A program made the translations under genes and the position numbers. The notes under the pieces were generated by a model, which searched no databases, was not told where the DNA came from, and saw nothing but the letters and a program-made list of their open reading frames with translations. 41,248 nucleotides of DNA from Methanosarcinales archaeon Methan_01. GTDB lineage: Archaea; Halobacteriota; Methanosarcinia; Methanotrichales; Methanotrichaceae. Every line of letters begins with the position of its first letter. The stretch's first letter is position 1. The stretch covers positions 1 to 41,248 of the forward strand of contig LUYE01000029.1 in NCBI GenBank assembly GCA_001602645.1. Reading direction: 5' to 3'. Positions 1-8,601 of the stretch are shown here, one piece after another.

Positions 1-44
1 TTGAGGGAGTTGTTGACTTATCCGTATCACAGAATATCAACCGG

Positions 45-746
45 TTAGGGGCGCACTACCAGAGCATAGGATCTGACAATTAAATCATGAATTCGTCGTT
101 TAAGGAACTCTGGAGGATTGGGGATCGGAACGGAATCAAGGTGTTCAGGTTCAATGTGGGAAACTACAGATCCATATTCGTTTGTTTGTATTAAACAGGT
201 ACCAATATTTGTTCGTAAGAATGCATAAACGAAGCCTGTATCGGTTTTTTCCTTGCATGTAATGCGGATCAGATCATGACTGAAGATCTTGTCGCTCAAT
301 GTCTTCGACACGTAACAGCAATTTCCCAGCGTACCAGAACAGGTCAACAGAATTTGACCACTTCGCACACGAAGCGCATCTATGTCGGTCTCCGTCTGTG
401 ATGATAAGTAACCACTTGGCTGCGGTTTTATCTCGCCAACCTGTGACGGCTGAAATATAGGCAGATCGGATTTTTCAACCCAAACCCTCTTGAATCGAGG
501 ACGATGATAGGCATCAGCAAATCCGCCACGTCCTGTCAACATTTTTACAGGCCACTTGCATTGTTTCAAGACCTCACGGGCGTGCTTGCCTTCGATATCG
601 AATACGCTTGCCTCTAAGCGTTTTCCCCGTTGTAGCACTTCACCGAGCGAAACAGTACACCAGTTTAGCTTTTCTTCAGGTATCTCGATAGGAGACGTTA
701 CAGATAAGATCTCGCCTCTTCTCAGAGTTTGGGCTGACTCTACCAC
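45..746 (-). CDS. hsdS: Restriction-modification specificity (S) subunit, half length
   Basis: The 233-residue protein resembles one target-recognition domain of a type I or IIB S subunit. The central part, with segments such as SGQILLTCSGTLGN and IFSHDLIRI, is typical of these DNA-recognition domains. Full S subunits usually carry two such domains in about 400 residues, so this is a half-size subunit or a truncated one. Its start overlaps the end of the upstream methylase gene by 7 bases, so the two are translationally linked. The reading frame stops at 45-47 just where the conserved spacer helix should follow. I saw no continuation in the other frames of the last 45 bases, but too little sequence remains to judge. 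Half-length S proteins can act as dimers in some systems. Function as the sequence-reading partner of the adjacent methylase is inferred. Confidence 0.75.
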   Translation of the reverse strand: MVESAQTLRRGEILSVTSPIEIPEEKLNWCTVSLGEVLQRGKRLEASVFDIEGKHAREVLKQCKWPVKMLTGRGGFADAYHRPRFKRVWVEKSDLPIFQPSQVGEIKPQPSGYLSSQTETDIDALRVRSGQILLTCSGTLGNCCYVSKTLSDKIFSHDLIRITCKEKTDTGFVYAFLRTNIGTCLIQTNEYGSVVSHIEPEHLDSVPIPNPPEFLKRRIHDLIVRSYALVVRP

Positions 747-2872
747 AAAACCGCCTCCTGCTCACACCATTCCCGGAAGGCTTTTGAAGCAAGTGTCGTC
801 TGATCGTCGATCTCTTTCTTTTTAGCCTCCATTTTGACTATTTTTTCTCCATCGGCACTTTCACCCTCCACGATAGACTCTGAGAATAGTAGTTCATTAC
901 CGTACTTATCCCTCTTAAATATGGGATTTCCGCGTTTATCATGACCAATTCGATCAACCATCGCCATGAATATGGGATAGTTCGCCATTTGTCCGGTGCG
1001 CTCTTCTTCATGAATCATTTCAGGAGTCTTCTTTTGCAAGATGAGTACGGAAGTTTGCGTACCATTACGGGGCTGGAATGTATCAGCATGAAGATCGATG
1101 CTGGCGACTATTCGGGTCTTCTGAATGAGCCATTCTCTAATGTAGCCGATCCCAGGAGCACCAAGGATCGAATCTGGTAAGACTATCCCGAGCCGCCCTC
1201 CAGGTCTAAGGAACTGGATGCAACGCTCTATGAAGAGTTGTTCGGGTGGAACAGAGCTTTGTAATCTCCGTGTCATGATCCATCTATCCCGATCGACTTT
1301 GTCTCTCTCCCAGATGTGACCAAGGTCATATTGCTCCAAAATGTGGGGGTCTTTGATAGGAATCTTACTACCGAATGGCGGATTTGTTACAACGACGTCG
1401 AAAAGCCCGATAGTACCAGAGTTACGCAAGACAGACTCTTTGATTTTGAGAGCCTTCGCAAGTTCGGCTCTGAAATCAGCCTCCCATTCATGTGGCGGCA
1501 ATAAAGAGTTGGTTTGGAATATGTTACCGCTTCCGTCGTTATTCATAACCATGTTCATCTTAGTTGCCTTAACAAGATCTGGGTTGATATCAAACCCGAA
1601 GAAATATGACGAGGCAATTTCCTTGACACGATCTTGATAAATACTTTTATCACTATCGGTCCATTCGGGTCTTGGCTTACCAATCTGCTGTACAAGAAGG
1701 TCCTCTAAATCTGAAATAATTTTATTCATGGCGATAACTAAAAATCCACCAGTTCCACATGCAGGATCAAGGATTCGCTCAGAGACTTTTGGTGCAAGCA
1801 TCTCTATCGTCATGTGCATGACGTTGCGTGGAGTAAAGAATTCGCCTCTGTCTCCTCGAAGATTCGCCCCGACTAGTTCTTCGTAAGCTTTGCCCTTGAT
1901 ATCGATATGGGTGTTGAGTAACGAGTATTTCTGAAGTTCACTAACAACATAAGATAGGCTGCGTGGTTTAAGTTTTATCTCATCATTTGGATCAAAAATG
2001 CTTGCATATTTGTTCTTTACGCGGGTAAAAATGCTTCCAATACGTTTCTGCACTGTTAGCTGCCCGTCTGGATTGGAGCGTTCACTTGACATTGCGTAGA
2101 ACTCTAACGGTTTTGGGATGTTTCTCTCATCTTCTATTTTACAAAAGATGACTTTAAGCAACTCAAAAAAAGCTGGTTGTTTCTGCATACCATCATTAAC
2201 ATAAATATGATTATGACACGACTTGAAAACAAACAGCAAATTGTCCTCAACCGCGCTTTTGAGAGTTTGACGCTTGGGGCGATCGATCTCTTCGATTTTC
2301 CCATCTGCGGATGGTATGTCATTGAAGTCATCAAACTTAAAACGACCTTTCTCATCGATGACCTTGCGATATACCTCTTTATGCTTCCCATTGGTCCACA
2401 TGCCCCATTCACAGTTTGGACATGCAGACATATATGATATCAGTTGGTCAATTCCATCTTTATCGCTGGAAGGATCAACACTTTCCTTCTTGCACTCTAT
2501 GATGATGTGGATATTCTCTTGTGTGCGTTCCTGTCTGTCATTGGAGAATATGACAATATCAGCACGGGGCTTTCTGGTACCCACTACAATAGTATACTCA
2601 ACAGCGATATATTTCCTATCATATTTATGCTCATTTACCAGGCGCTTTTCTATATTCTGGCGTACATATTCTTCAGGCGTGTCATTTCGGAATTTGCCGT
2701 CAATGTAGTCGCTGATCTTACCTTCTGGAATGGTTATAACTCTTGGTACTGCTGGTATGTCCCGCGATGCCCCTGCCACAACATCCCTCCTTCGTCGCGT
2801 TGTTATATTGCCACGACTCTGTAGAACATTTGACTTGCCCGTTATATATCCGTTTTTGTCCTTCATCCGCAT
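740..2872 (-). CDS. Nuclease-methylase fusion of a restriction-modification system (HsdM-like with HSDR_N-like domain)
   Basis: This 710-residue protein is an adenine-N6 DNA methyltransferase of the HsdM class with an extra N-terminal domain. Residues 60-170 resemble the nuclease domain seen at the N-terminus of type I R subunits: D105 in RADIVIF followed by E126-C-K128 fits a PD-(D/E)XK active site. The methylase part shows RGEFFTPR (342-349), the SAM-binding motif DPACGTGG (369-376) and the catalytic NPPF (497-500). A nuclease and methylase in one chain with a separate small S subunit recalls BcgI-like type IIB systems. No separate HsdR is visible, but the window stops just after the S gene. 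The start is an ATG two codons before a second ATG, with GAGATGAGAGG upstream. The AT-richer composition differs from the thermosome next door, consistent with horizontal acquisition. Confidence 0.82.
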   Translation of the reverse strand: MRMKDKNGYITGKSNVLQSRGNITTRRRRDVVAGASRDIPAVPRVITIPEGKISDYIDGKFRNDTPEEYVRQNIEKRLVNEHKYDRKYIAVEYTIVVGTRKPRADIVIFSNDRQERTQENIHIIIECKKESVDPSSDKDGIDQLISYMSACPNCEWGMWTNGKHKEVYRKVIDEKGRFKFDDFNDIPSADGKIEEIDRPKRQTLKSAVEDNLLFVFKSCHNHIYVNDGMQKQPAFFELLKVIFCKIEDERNIPKPLEFYAMSSERSNPDGQLTVQKRIGSIFTRVKNKYASIFDPNDEIKLKPRSLSYVVSELQKYSLLNTHIDIKGKAYEELVGANLRGDRGEFFTPRNVMHMTIEMLAPKVSERILDPACGTGGFLVIAMNKIISDLEDLLVQQIGKPRPEWTDSDKSIYQDRVKEIASSYFFGFDINPDLVKATKMNMVMNNDGSGNIFQTNSLLPPHEWEADFRAELAKALKIKESVLRNSGTIGLFDVVVTNPPFGSKIPIKDPHILEQYDLGHIWERDKVDRDRWIMTRRLQSSVPPEQLFIERCIQFLRPGGRLGIVLPDSILGAPGIGYIREWLIQKTRIVASIDLHADTFQPRNGTQTSVLILQKKTPEMIHEEERTGQMANYPIFMAMVDRIGHDKRGNPIFKRDKYGNELLFSESIVEGESADGEKIVKMEAKKKEIDDQTTLASKAFREWCEQEAVLW

Positions 2873-2918
2873 CCTCTCATCTCAACAATATCACATGCTT
2901 CGTAAAACTATATGAGTA

Positions 2919-2944
2919 CTAAATATATCAAATCATGTTTGATA
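2919..2944 (-). promoter_or_regulatory. Promoter and operator-like palindrome of the restriction-modification genes
   Basis: A perfect inverted repeat, TATCAAA-TCATG-TTTGATA, occupies 2926-2944. It abuts an AT-rich TATA-like stretch (TATATTTAGT on the minus strand, about 2919-2928) some 50 bases upstream of the methylase start. A repressor bound here would block the basal promoter. No controller gene is visible nearby. Confidence 0.45.
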
Positions 2945-2990
2945 CTCTCACACGGCCACCATATCATTGCAGTATATTCGAATCTCCGAC

Positions 2991-3038
2991 TTTACGTGCA
3001 AGCCTAAGACTTTACGTGCAGGGCGGGGTTTACGTGCA
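2991..3038 (+). promoter_or_regulatory. Three direct repeats TTTACGTGCA upstream of the thermosome
   Basis: The decamer TTTACGTGCA occurs exactly three times, at 2991-3000, 3011-3020 and 3029-3038. The start-to-start spacing is 20 and 18 bases, roughly two helical turns. The array ends about 20 bases before the TATA-like box of the chaperonin gene, a suitable position for an activator or heat-shock regulator. It does not match the published Phr or HSR1 operators as I remember them. Confidence 0.5.
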
Positions 3039-3049
3039 AAGCCCCATGC

Positions 3050-3098
3050 TAGAAAACCCTTTTATAGAAGGTCAAATAGTCTGATCCCGAGAAGGAGG
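3050..3098 (+). promoter_or_regulatory. Thermosome core promoter and ribosome binding site
   Basis: A BRE-like purine stretch (GAAAA) at 3052-3056 precedes the TATA-like CTTTTATAG around 3058-3067, placing transcription start near 3087. GGAGG at 3094-3098 sits 6 bases before the ATG at 3105. This ribosome binding site decides the start over the longer upstream reading frame. Confidence 0.55.
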
Positions 3099-3104
3099 CA
3101 TTAC

Positions 3105-4799
3105 ATGGCAAGTTTAGGTGGACAGCCGATATTGATTCTTAGAGAAGGCGCTCGAAGAGAGCGGGGACGAGAGGCGATGTCCAACAACATCATGGCGGCG
3201 AGGGCTGTGGCCAAGGCGGTCAGGTCCACCCTCGGCCCCCGGGGGATGGACAAGCTCCTCGTAGACACCATCGGAGACGTGACGATCACCAACGACGGGG
3301 TCACGATCCTCCGGGAGATGGAGGTGGAACACCCCGCCGCCAAGATGCTGGTGGAGGCGGCGAAGGCCCAGAACGACGCCGTCGGCGACGGGACGACGAC
3401 GGTGGCGATCCTCACCGGCGAGCTTCTGAAGAGGGCGGAGGAGCTGGTCGATCTCGGCGTACATCCGACGATGATCGTCCAGGGTTACAGCATGGCCGCC
3501 GATAAGGCGATCGAGGTCCTGGAGGGGATGGCGAGGGAGGTCTCCGAGAAGGATAGGGACCTCCTGGAGAAGATCGCCCTCACCGCCATGACCGGGAAGC
3601 TCGCAGGAACCCCGGACATTCAGATCTCCAAGCACGCCGTCGACATGGTCCTGGCGGTGACCGAGGAGACGGAGGAGGGCAAGAAGGTCGTCTCCCTCAA
3701 GAACGTCATCGTCGAGAAGAAGGCCGGCGAGAGCACGGACGACTCCCAGCTCTTCCACGGGATCATCATCGATAAGGAGAGGGTCCACCCCAACATGCCA
3801 AAGAAGGTCGAGGACGCCAGGATCGCGATCCTCGGAACCCCCATCGAGGCCCGGGACACCGAGACGAAGGCCGAGATCTCCATCACCTCCTCCGACCAGT
3901 TCAAGATCTTCGCAAACCAGGAGAAGGAGGCGATCAAGAAGGTGGTGGATAAGGTGATAGCCACCGGCGCCAACGTCGTCTTCTGCCAGAAGGGGATCGA
4001 AGACCTAGCCCAGAGCATCCTCGCGAAGGCGGGGATCATGGCCTTCCGAAGGATCAGAAAGACCGACCTGAAGAAGCTCGCCCGAGCCACCGGCGGAAAC
4101 ATCGTTACCAACCTCGACGAGATGACCCCAGCCGACCTGGGCCGGGCGGAGATGGTGGAGGAGAAGAAGGTCGGAGGAGCCCACATGGCCTTCGTGACGG
4201 GCCTCGCCAAAGAGGGGACGGTCTCCCTCCTCCTCCGGGGCGGGACCCAGCAGGTCGTTGACAGCCTGGAGAGGGCCCTGGACGATGCCCTCCACGCCGT
4301 CGCCGCCGCCGTCGAGGACGGGACCCTCGTCGCTGGAGGCGGTGCCCCCGAGGTGGAGCTCTACCTCAAGCTGCGAGAGTACTCGGCGAACTTCAAGGGG
4401 AGAGAGCAGCTTGCCGTGGCCAAGTTCGCCGAGGCGGTGGCCGAGATCCCCAAGGCCCTCGCCGAGAACGCGGGCTTTGACGCCATCTCCAAGCTGACGG
4501 AGATGAAGAGCAGCCACGAGGCCGGATTGAAGACCGGTGGCCTCAGCACCTTCGACGGCAAGGTCGTGGACATGTGGGCGATGGGGGTCGTCGAGCCCCT
4601 CCGGGTGAAGACCCAGGCGATCAAGTCCGCCACCGACGCCGCAAGCCTGATCCTTCGGATTGACGACGTCATCGCCTCCAAGAGGACGGAGCAACCTCCC
4701 GCCGGAGCTGGCGCCGGTATGGGCGGTATGGGCGGTATGGGTGGTATGCCCGGCGGGATGGGGGGCATGGGAATGGGCATGCCCCCAGGGATGATGTGA
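3105..4799 (+). CDS. thsA: Thermosome subunit (group II chaperonin)
   Basis: The 564-residue protein is an ATP-driven group II chaperonin subunit that folds proteins inside a double-ring complex in the cytoplasm. Hallmarks visible are the N-terminal [10 protein letters not shown] and the nucleotide-binding TNDGVTIL. The catalytic GDGTTT follows, and [14 protein letters not shown] lies in the C-terminal equatorial half. A Gly/Met-rich tail of GGM repeats, typical of archaeal thermosomes, ends the protein. The ATG at 3105 is chosen because GGAGG lies 6 bases upstream and [12 protein letters not shown] matches the usual N-terminus; an in-frame ATG at 2967 would add 46 unrelated residues. Length is normal. 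The gene is monocistronic, very GC-rich, and preceded by a triple direct repeat that may mediate stress control. The subunit class letter is uncertain. Confidence 0.96.
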   Translation: MASLGGQPILILREGARRERGREAMSNNIMAARAVAKAVRSTLGPRGMDKLLVDTIGDVTITNDGVTILREMEVEHPAAKMLVEAAKAQNDAVGDGTTTVAILTGELLKRAEELVDLGVHPTMIVQGYSMAADKAIEVLEGMAREVSEKDRDLLEKIALTAMTGKLAGTPDIQISKHAVDMVLAVTEETEEGKKVVSLKNVIVEKKAGESTDDSQLFHGIIIDKERVHPNMPKKVEDARIAILGTPIEARDTETKAEISITSSDQFKIFANQEKEAIKKVVDKVIATGANVVFCQKGIEDLAQSILAKAGIMAFRRIRKTDLKKLARATGGNIVTNLDEMTPADLGRAEMVEEKKVGGAHMAFVTGLAKEGTVSLLLRGGTQQVVDSLERALDDALHAVAAAVEDGTLVAGGGAPEVELYLKLREYSANFKGREQLAVAKFAEAVAEIPKALAENAGFDAISKLTEMKSSHEAGLKTGGLSTFDGKVVDMWAMGVVEPLRVKTQAIKSATDAASLILRIDDVIASKRTEQPPAGAGAGMGGMGGMGGMPGGMGGMGMGMPPGMM

Positions 4800-4994
4800 G
4801 AGAGAAGGTCTGGAACGGGGCGTCTCCCGCCCCAACTGACGAGGCGGAGGGTCGAAGGTCCTCTCTTGGTTTCTGGACCTCTGATATAATGACCCTATCA
4901 GGTGGGATCGACCCGACCTGATCCGCCTACTCCACGCCCCGAATCGATCGACGGGATCCGAATAGAGCGCCTCCTCTGACCCCGTCCTCGAACC

Positions 4995-5002
4995 TTTTTT
5001 TT
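4995..5002 (+). terminator. Possible T-tract terminator after the thermosome gene
   Basis: A run of eight T lies about 195 bases after the stop codon. Closer to the stop, GGGGCG (4817-4822) and CGCCCC (4828-4833) form a short GC stem without a T-run. Archaeal terminators are T-rich, so either or both may end the transcript. The remaining 4834-5128 stretch shows no convincing gene. Confidence 0.35.
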
Positions 5003-5128
5003 CCCGCTTCCGGGACCGGGAGGAAGAGGGATTGACTATTAAAGGATCAACGGCTCTATCACTAAGGAGATCGGATGGGTCTCTTGCAAATTTGAGGAGG
5101 AAGGACTTTATCAGGATCCGAGGAAGGC

Positions 5129-5497
5129 TCACTTGAACTCCAGCATCCCCTCGGAGGAGTAGACCTTCCTACCCCTCATGATCCCGTATCCGAGGAGCAT
5201 GGCGAGGCCAGACGAGAGGACGACGATCCCCATCACCAGAAGTTCGAAGCTGAGGAAGGTCTCGATCCCGGCAAACCTGGCCAGGTTCGGAGAGAAGACG
5301 AGGGATGCTCCCGCCAGGGATAGGAATAGGCCGCAGGATAGACGCCTCTCGAGCCTGACTTCCAGAGGCTCCTCCCCGACCCGATCCACCACGCCCCGCT
5401 CGAGGAGGTACATCTTCTTCTTGTGGTCGAGATAATATACGAAGGCCAGGAAGGGTATCCCTTCCATGATCAACAGGAGGACGGGCCAATCTGTCAC
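5129..5497 (-). CDS. Small integral membrane protein of unknown function
   Basis: The 122-residue protein has a hydrophobic N-terminal segment (about 5-22), a charged middle (KKKMYLLERG and the E/R-rich stretch to about residue 52), and two further hydrophobic segments (about 55-72 and 82-105). This suggests three membrane helices with a charged loop between the first two. The start is GTG, supported by a GGTGAT-type ribosome binding site close upstream. It resembles small bacterial and archaeal proteins annotated only as hypothetical membrane proteins. It stands alone, convergent with the thermosome gene. I do not recognise a function. Confidence 0.65.
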   Translation of the reverse strand: MTDWPVLLLIMEGIPFLAFVYYLDHKKKMYLLERGVVDRVGEEPLEVRLERRLSCGLFLSLAGASLVFSPNLARFAGIETFLSFELLVMGIVVLSSGLAMLLGYGIMRGRKVYSSEGMLEFK

Positions 5498-6200
5498 GGT
5501 TCATCACCTTCACCCGGCATTATCTAAATCCCCATAATTAATCCTTTCGCACTGCGGTTAAAATCCGTAATAACGATATGTACAGAGTATACAGATACCA
5601 ATTTATTGACGCACCACGGATAAAAGGACGAGATCGATCGTCCGATCTGAAGACTCGCCCGCTGATCTTCGGGGCGGCCCCTGGGGAGATATGAAGCCCA
5701 CCTGATCGTCGGCTTAAACCAGTGCCCCTGAACAACTTGGAAGCCGCAGGGCTCCCTCCTTCGACATCTTCTTCTGCCGGGCCGTCACCCGGATAGGTCT
5801 TGCAGAGCAGAGGTTGGCGGTGCTCGATCCTTCTGACCTGCGCGAAGACGGCTTTTTGCAGTTGGTAAAATCATGCCCCATACATCATATTTAAACATGA
5901 CGATTTAATAAAAGCTTCGAAGATCTGATGACAACCTGCTAGAAGAGGTTCCGGAGATCGGATGGTACCTCTGAGATAATCATACTGGTAATGGGCTTAA
6001 AATAACCACAATCAATGGCATTTACCGCATGTAACCGAAGAGGACGGTTCAAGGATGGACCAATGATCGGGGGCTCAAAGAGCATTTTTTTTAATTCGTC
6101 GGCGAGGTTTATTTAGGATCAGATCCTCTAATATAGGACTGGGTCTAGACTTTGCCCTTTCGACCTACGTCGTCGTGAGCCGACCATTTTTCCCGGATCG
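5498..6200. other. About 700-base intergenic region without a recognisable gene
   Basis: Both strands contain only short or composition-driven frames. AT-rich TATA-like stretches occur near 5886 and at 6107-6116 (GGTTTATTTAG). The latter could serve the small plus-strand frame starting at 6216. I see no tRNA, large repeat or CRISPR here. Confidence 0.5.
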
Positions 6201-6215
6201 GTGGCGAAAGAGGAG

Positions 6216-6371
6216 ATGAACGTGATGCCGTTCATGGAAGCTTCAAATATCGAGGCCGCGATCTCAGATGTGCGGTGGAAGAAGCTTCGAAACCACATAA
6301 TATTGGTCACAGCTGCCTCCATCCTTCTCCTCCAGGCGATCCACTGCATCCCCGAATGCCCTCCCCCCTGA
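6216..6371 (+). CDS. Possible 51-residue single-pass membrane peptide
   Basis: A short frame reads a charged N-terminal half (ending in VRWKKLRNH), one hydrophobic segment (IILVTAASILLLQAI) and a short Cys/Pro-rich tail. GAGGAG overlaps the first ATG and lies 8 bases before a second ATG at 6225, which may be the better start. A TATA-like TTTATTTAG at about 6108 is in range. The overlapping minus-strand frame is less protein-like. It lies immediately downstream of, and convergent with, elp3. Without homologues this remains a guess, and I do not recognise a function. Confidence 0.3.
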   Translation: MNVMPFMEASNIEAAISDVRWKKLRNHIILVTAASILLLQAIHCIPECPPP

Positions 6372-6401
6372 GAGAGCCCGGCAGCGAACCGCCTATAGGC
6401 T

Positions 6402-7973
6402 CTAGGAGAGGTCCTTGACCATGTAGGGGACCCGGAGCTCGTAGCCGTGGCGACGGTAATAGGGCCTCACCCCGATCCCGCTCGTGACCCGGAGGGATTC
6501 GTAACCCCGGTCAGAGGAGATCTCCTCAGCCTCGGTGAGGAGGGTCGATCCGATGCCCCGGTGCTGCCAGCCGCCCCTCTTCCCCAGGGGCGTCATCGGC
6601 CCGTAGACGTGAAGCTCCCTGACAGAAGCCCCCTCTGAGAGGCGGAGCCTCAGGAAGCCTGCCAGGGTCCCGTCGTCCCCCTCAAAGGAGAGGAACCGCT
6701 CCTCACCGCCGCAGGCCCAGTAAGAGAGATCCCTGAGGAACACCTCCGCCTCCTCGGAGACCCCCCGCAGCCCCGCCTCCCGGCACCTGATACATCGGCA
6801 GGCCCCACCCCTCGAGAGGAGCCTCTCCTTCGCCAGCTGGCGGAGGTTGCTCTTTTTGACCCCGGCGGCTATCGCGGGGGCGGGGATGTCCCTCTGGACC
6901 CGCTGGAGCCTGGTGTAGGGGGGGATCAGCTCCTTCATCCTCGATATCAGATCTGCCGCATCGTCATCCCCCAGGGGCTCGTACTCGCCCCGGAGATAGA
7001 GGTCGTAGAGCTCGGTCCCCTCCACCACCAGAGCGGGGTAGATCTTGAGATAGTCGGGCCTGAAATCCTCGCCATCGAAGAGGGCCCGAAAGGACGCGAG
7101 GTCCCGCTGGGGGTCTGATCCTGGGAGGCCAGGCATCATGTGAAACCCCACCTTCAGCCCCGCCTCCCGAAGGGCTCGATTCGCCCCGATCGTATCCCGG
7201 ACGGCATGGCCCCGGCACATCTTCCTGAGAATTTCGTCATCGGTGGACTGGGCCCCCAGCTCCACCTTCGTCCCGCCGAGATGGAGGATATTTCGGATGA
7301 TGCTCGGACCGCACCAGTCGGGCCTCGTCTCAAAGGTGGTGCCGACGTTTCTAACCTGGGAGGACTCGTTCTCTAACGCCACCTGCTGGAAGCTCTTTCG
7401 GGCCTTCTGAAGAAAGCCGCCTCCCAGATCGGGGCTCCCCTGGGGATGATCGTTCATCGCCTCAAGACACCTTTTGACAAACCAGCTCGCATAGCCGAGG
7501 GGCCGCGAGGTGATCGTCCCCCCCATGATGATCAGGTCCACCTTGTCCAGGGGGTGGCCGATCTCCGCTAGCTGCCGGAGGCGCGCCCTCACCTGGCGGT
7601 AGGGGTCGTAGCCCTGCTGGATCGCCCTCAGGGCTGCCGGCTCCCGTCCGGTGTAGCTCTGGGGGGTGGGACGGCCGTCCCTCCGACCTACGCCGCCGGG
7701 GCAGGGGACGCAGACGCCGTGGGGACACGGAGCGGGAGAGGTCATCGCCGCCACCACCGCCACCCCTGATAGAGTCCGAGTCGGCTTTCTCACCAGAAGC
7801 TTCAGCTGCTCCCTCTCCCCCTCACCGGCCTCGGCGAGGATATCGGCGTTCTTCGGGAGGTCCGATAGGCAGAACTCCCTGCCTGCCTTCCTCTTCCACC
7901 GCTCGAGATCAGCCTGGGTGGAGATCTCCCCGGATAGGACGGCGTCGACTATCTCCCGGAGCGCCGCCTTCAC
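6402..7973 (-). CDS. elp3: tRNA U34 carboxymethyltransferase Elp3 (radical SAM / acetyltransferase)
   Basis: Elp3 forms the cm5 modification on wobble uridine of tRNA from acetyl-CoA by radical chemistry; archaea use it alone without other Elongator subunits. From the GTG start the protein is 523 residues. The radical SAM cluster CX4CX2C lies at about 83-91 (CPHGVCVPCPGG). The SAM barrel runs to about residue 350, and a GNAT acetyltransferase domain forms the C-terminus (GIGSTLLTEAEEI). GTG at 7971-7973 is preferred over an ATG at 8030 because it overlaps the nitroreductase stop as GTGA. That overlap is typical of coupled translation, whereas the longer form overlaps by 61 bases. Confidence 0.93.
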   Translation of the reverse strand: MKAALREIVDAVLSGEISTQADLERWKRKAGREFCLSDLPKNADILAEAGEGEREQLKLLVRKPTRTLSGVAVVAAMTSPAPCPHGVCVPCPGGVGRRDGRPTPQSYTGREPAALRAIQQGYDPYRQVRARLRQLAEIGHPLDKVDLIIMGGTITSRPLGYASWFVKRCLEAMNDHPQGSPDLGGGFLQKARKSFQQVALENESSQVRNVGTTFETRPDWCGPSIIRNILHLGGTKVELGAQSTDDEILRKMCRGHAVRDTIGANRALREAGLKVGFHMMPGLPGSDPQRDLASFRALFDGEDFRPDYLKIYPALVVEGTELYDLYLRGEYEPLGDDDAADLISRMKELIPPYTRLQRVQRDIPAPAIAAGVKKSNLRQLAKERLLSRGGACRCIRCREAGLRGVSEEAEVFLRDLSYWACGGEERFLSFEGDDGTLAGFLRLRLSEGASVRELHVYGPMTPLGKRGGWQHRGIGSTLLTEAEEISSDRGYESLRVTSGIGVRPYYRRHGYELRVPYMVKDLS

Positions 7974-8488
7974 CCCTCGATCCAGTGGACTGCCTCCGTC
8001 ATATCCCGTCCCAGCGGCGGTGCTGGCCACTCATTGGGCCAGCCGATGGGGACGATCGCCGTGGGTACGAGGCGTCGGGGGAGGTTCAGGATCTCCCTCA
8101 CCATCGACTCGTCGAAGGCGCCTGTCCAGCAGGATCCGAGTCCGAGATCGAAGGCGGCAAGGAGGAGACAGGTCGTCGCCGAGGCCGCATCCTGGATCGA
8201 GTAGAGCTGGCCCCGGTCGCCGTACCGCCTCCCGGACTGAGCCGGGTCGGCGCAGACGACGATGACGACGGGGGCAGAAGCGACGTGCTCCTGGCCGAAG
8301 GCAGCGGCGGAGAGGGCCTGCTTCAGCTCGGGGCGGAGGAGGACATAGTACTCCCTCGCCCTCAGGTTTCCGGCGGAAGGGGCGGTCTCCGCCGCCTCGA
8401 GGAGGAAGGCTATCAGCTCCCGGCCGACGGGGCGGTCGGCGTACCTTCTCACGGACCTTCTGCCCGCCAGGGCGTCTTTGAGGTTCAT
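7970..8488 (-). CDS. Nitroreductase-family flavoprotein
   Basis: The 172-residue protein matches the short nitroreductase fold: an FMN-binding N-terminus (RRSVRRYADRPV), the SAGNLRAREYY segment, and the IQDAASATTCLLLAAFDLGLGSCWTGAF block of the FMN/dimer interface (shown here in part). Such enzymes reduce nitro, quinone or other acceptors with NAD(P)H; the substrate is unknown. I chose ATG at 8488 (MNLKDAL) because family members begin just before the RRSVR motif and a GAGG element lies upstream; a longer frame from 8554 adds 22 unlikely residues. It precedes elp3 with a 4-base overlap. A TATA-like TTTTAATATA at about 8510-8520 serves it, divergent from hisG. Confidence 0.87.
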   Translation of the reverse strand: MNLKDALAGRRSVRRYADRPVGRELIAFLLEAAETAPSAGNLRAREYYVLLRPELKQALSAAAFGQEHVASAPVVIVVCADPAQSGRRYGDRGQLYSIQDAASATTCLLLAAFDLGLGSCWTGAFDESMVREILNLPRRLVPTAIVPIGWPNEWPAPPLGRDMTEAVHWIEG

Positions 8489-8601
8489 CGACCATCGATC
8501 GCCTCTGCGGTATATTAAAAGTTGTGATGGATCCAGGTGGAGCCGGAATGGCAAAGGATAAAAGCCCCAGAGGCCTCCACTGGAGGAAGGTGTTCTGATC
8601 C

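Noticed and set aside
2967-3104. 46-residue N-terminal extension of the thermosome
   Set aside because: It crosses the TATA-like box and ribosome binding site and contains the triple direct repeat; GGAGG supports the ATG at 3105.
4005-5132. 375-residue minus-strand frame opposite the thermosome
   Set aside because: It is rich in low-complexity His/Gly/Arg and is a shadow of the GC-rich chaperonin gene.
6128-6349. 73-residue minus-strand frame
   Set aside because: It shows no domain and no convincing start; the opposite strand offers a more protein-like frame with a ribosome binding site.
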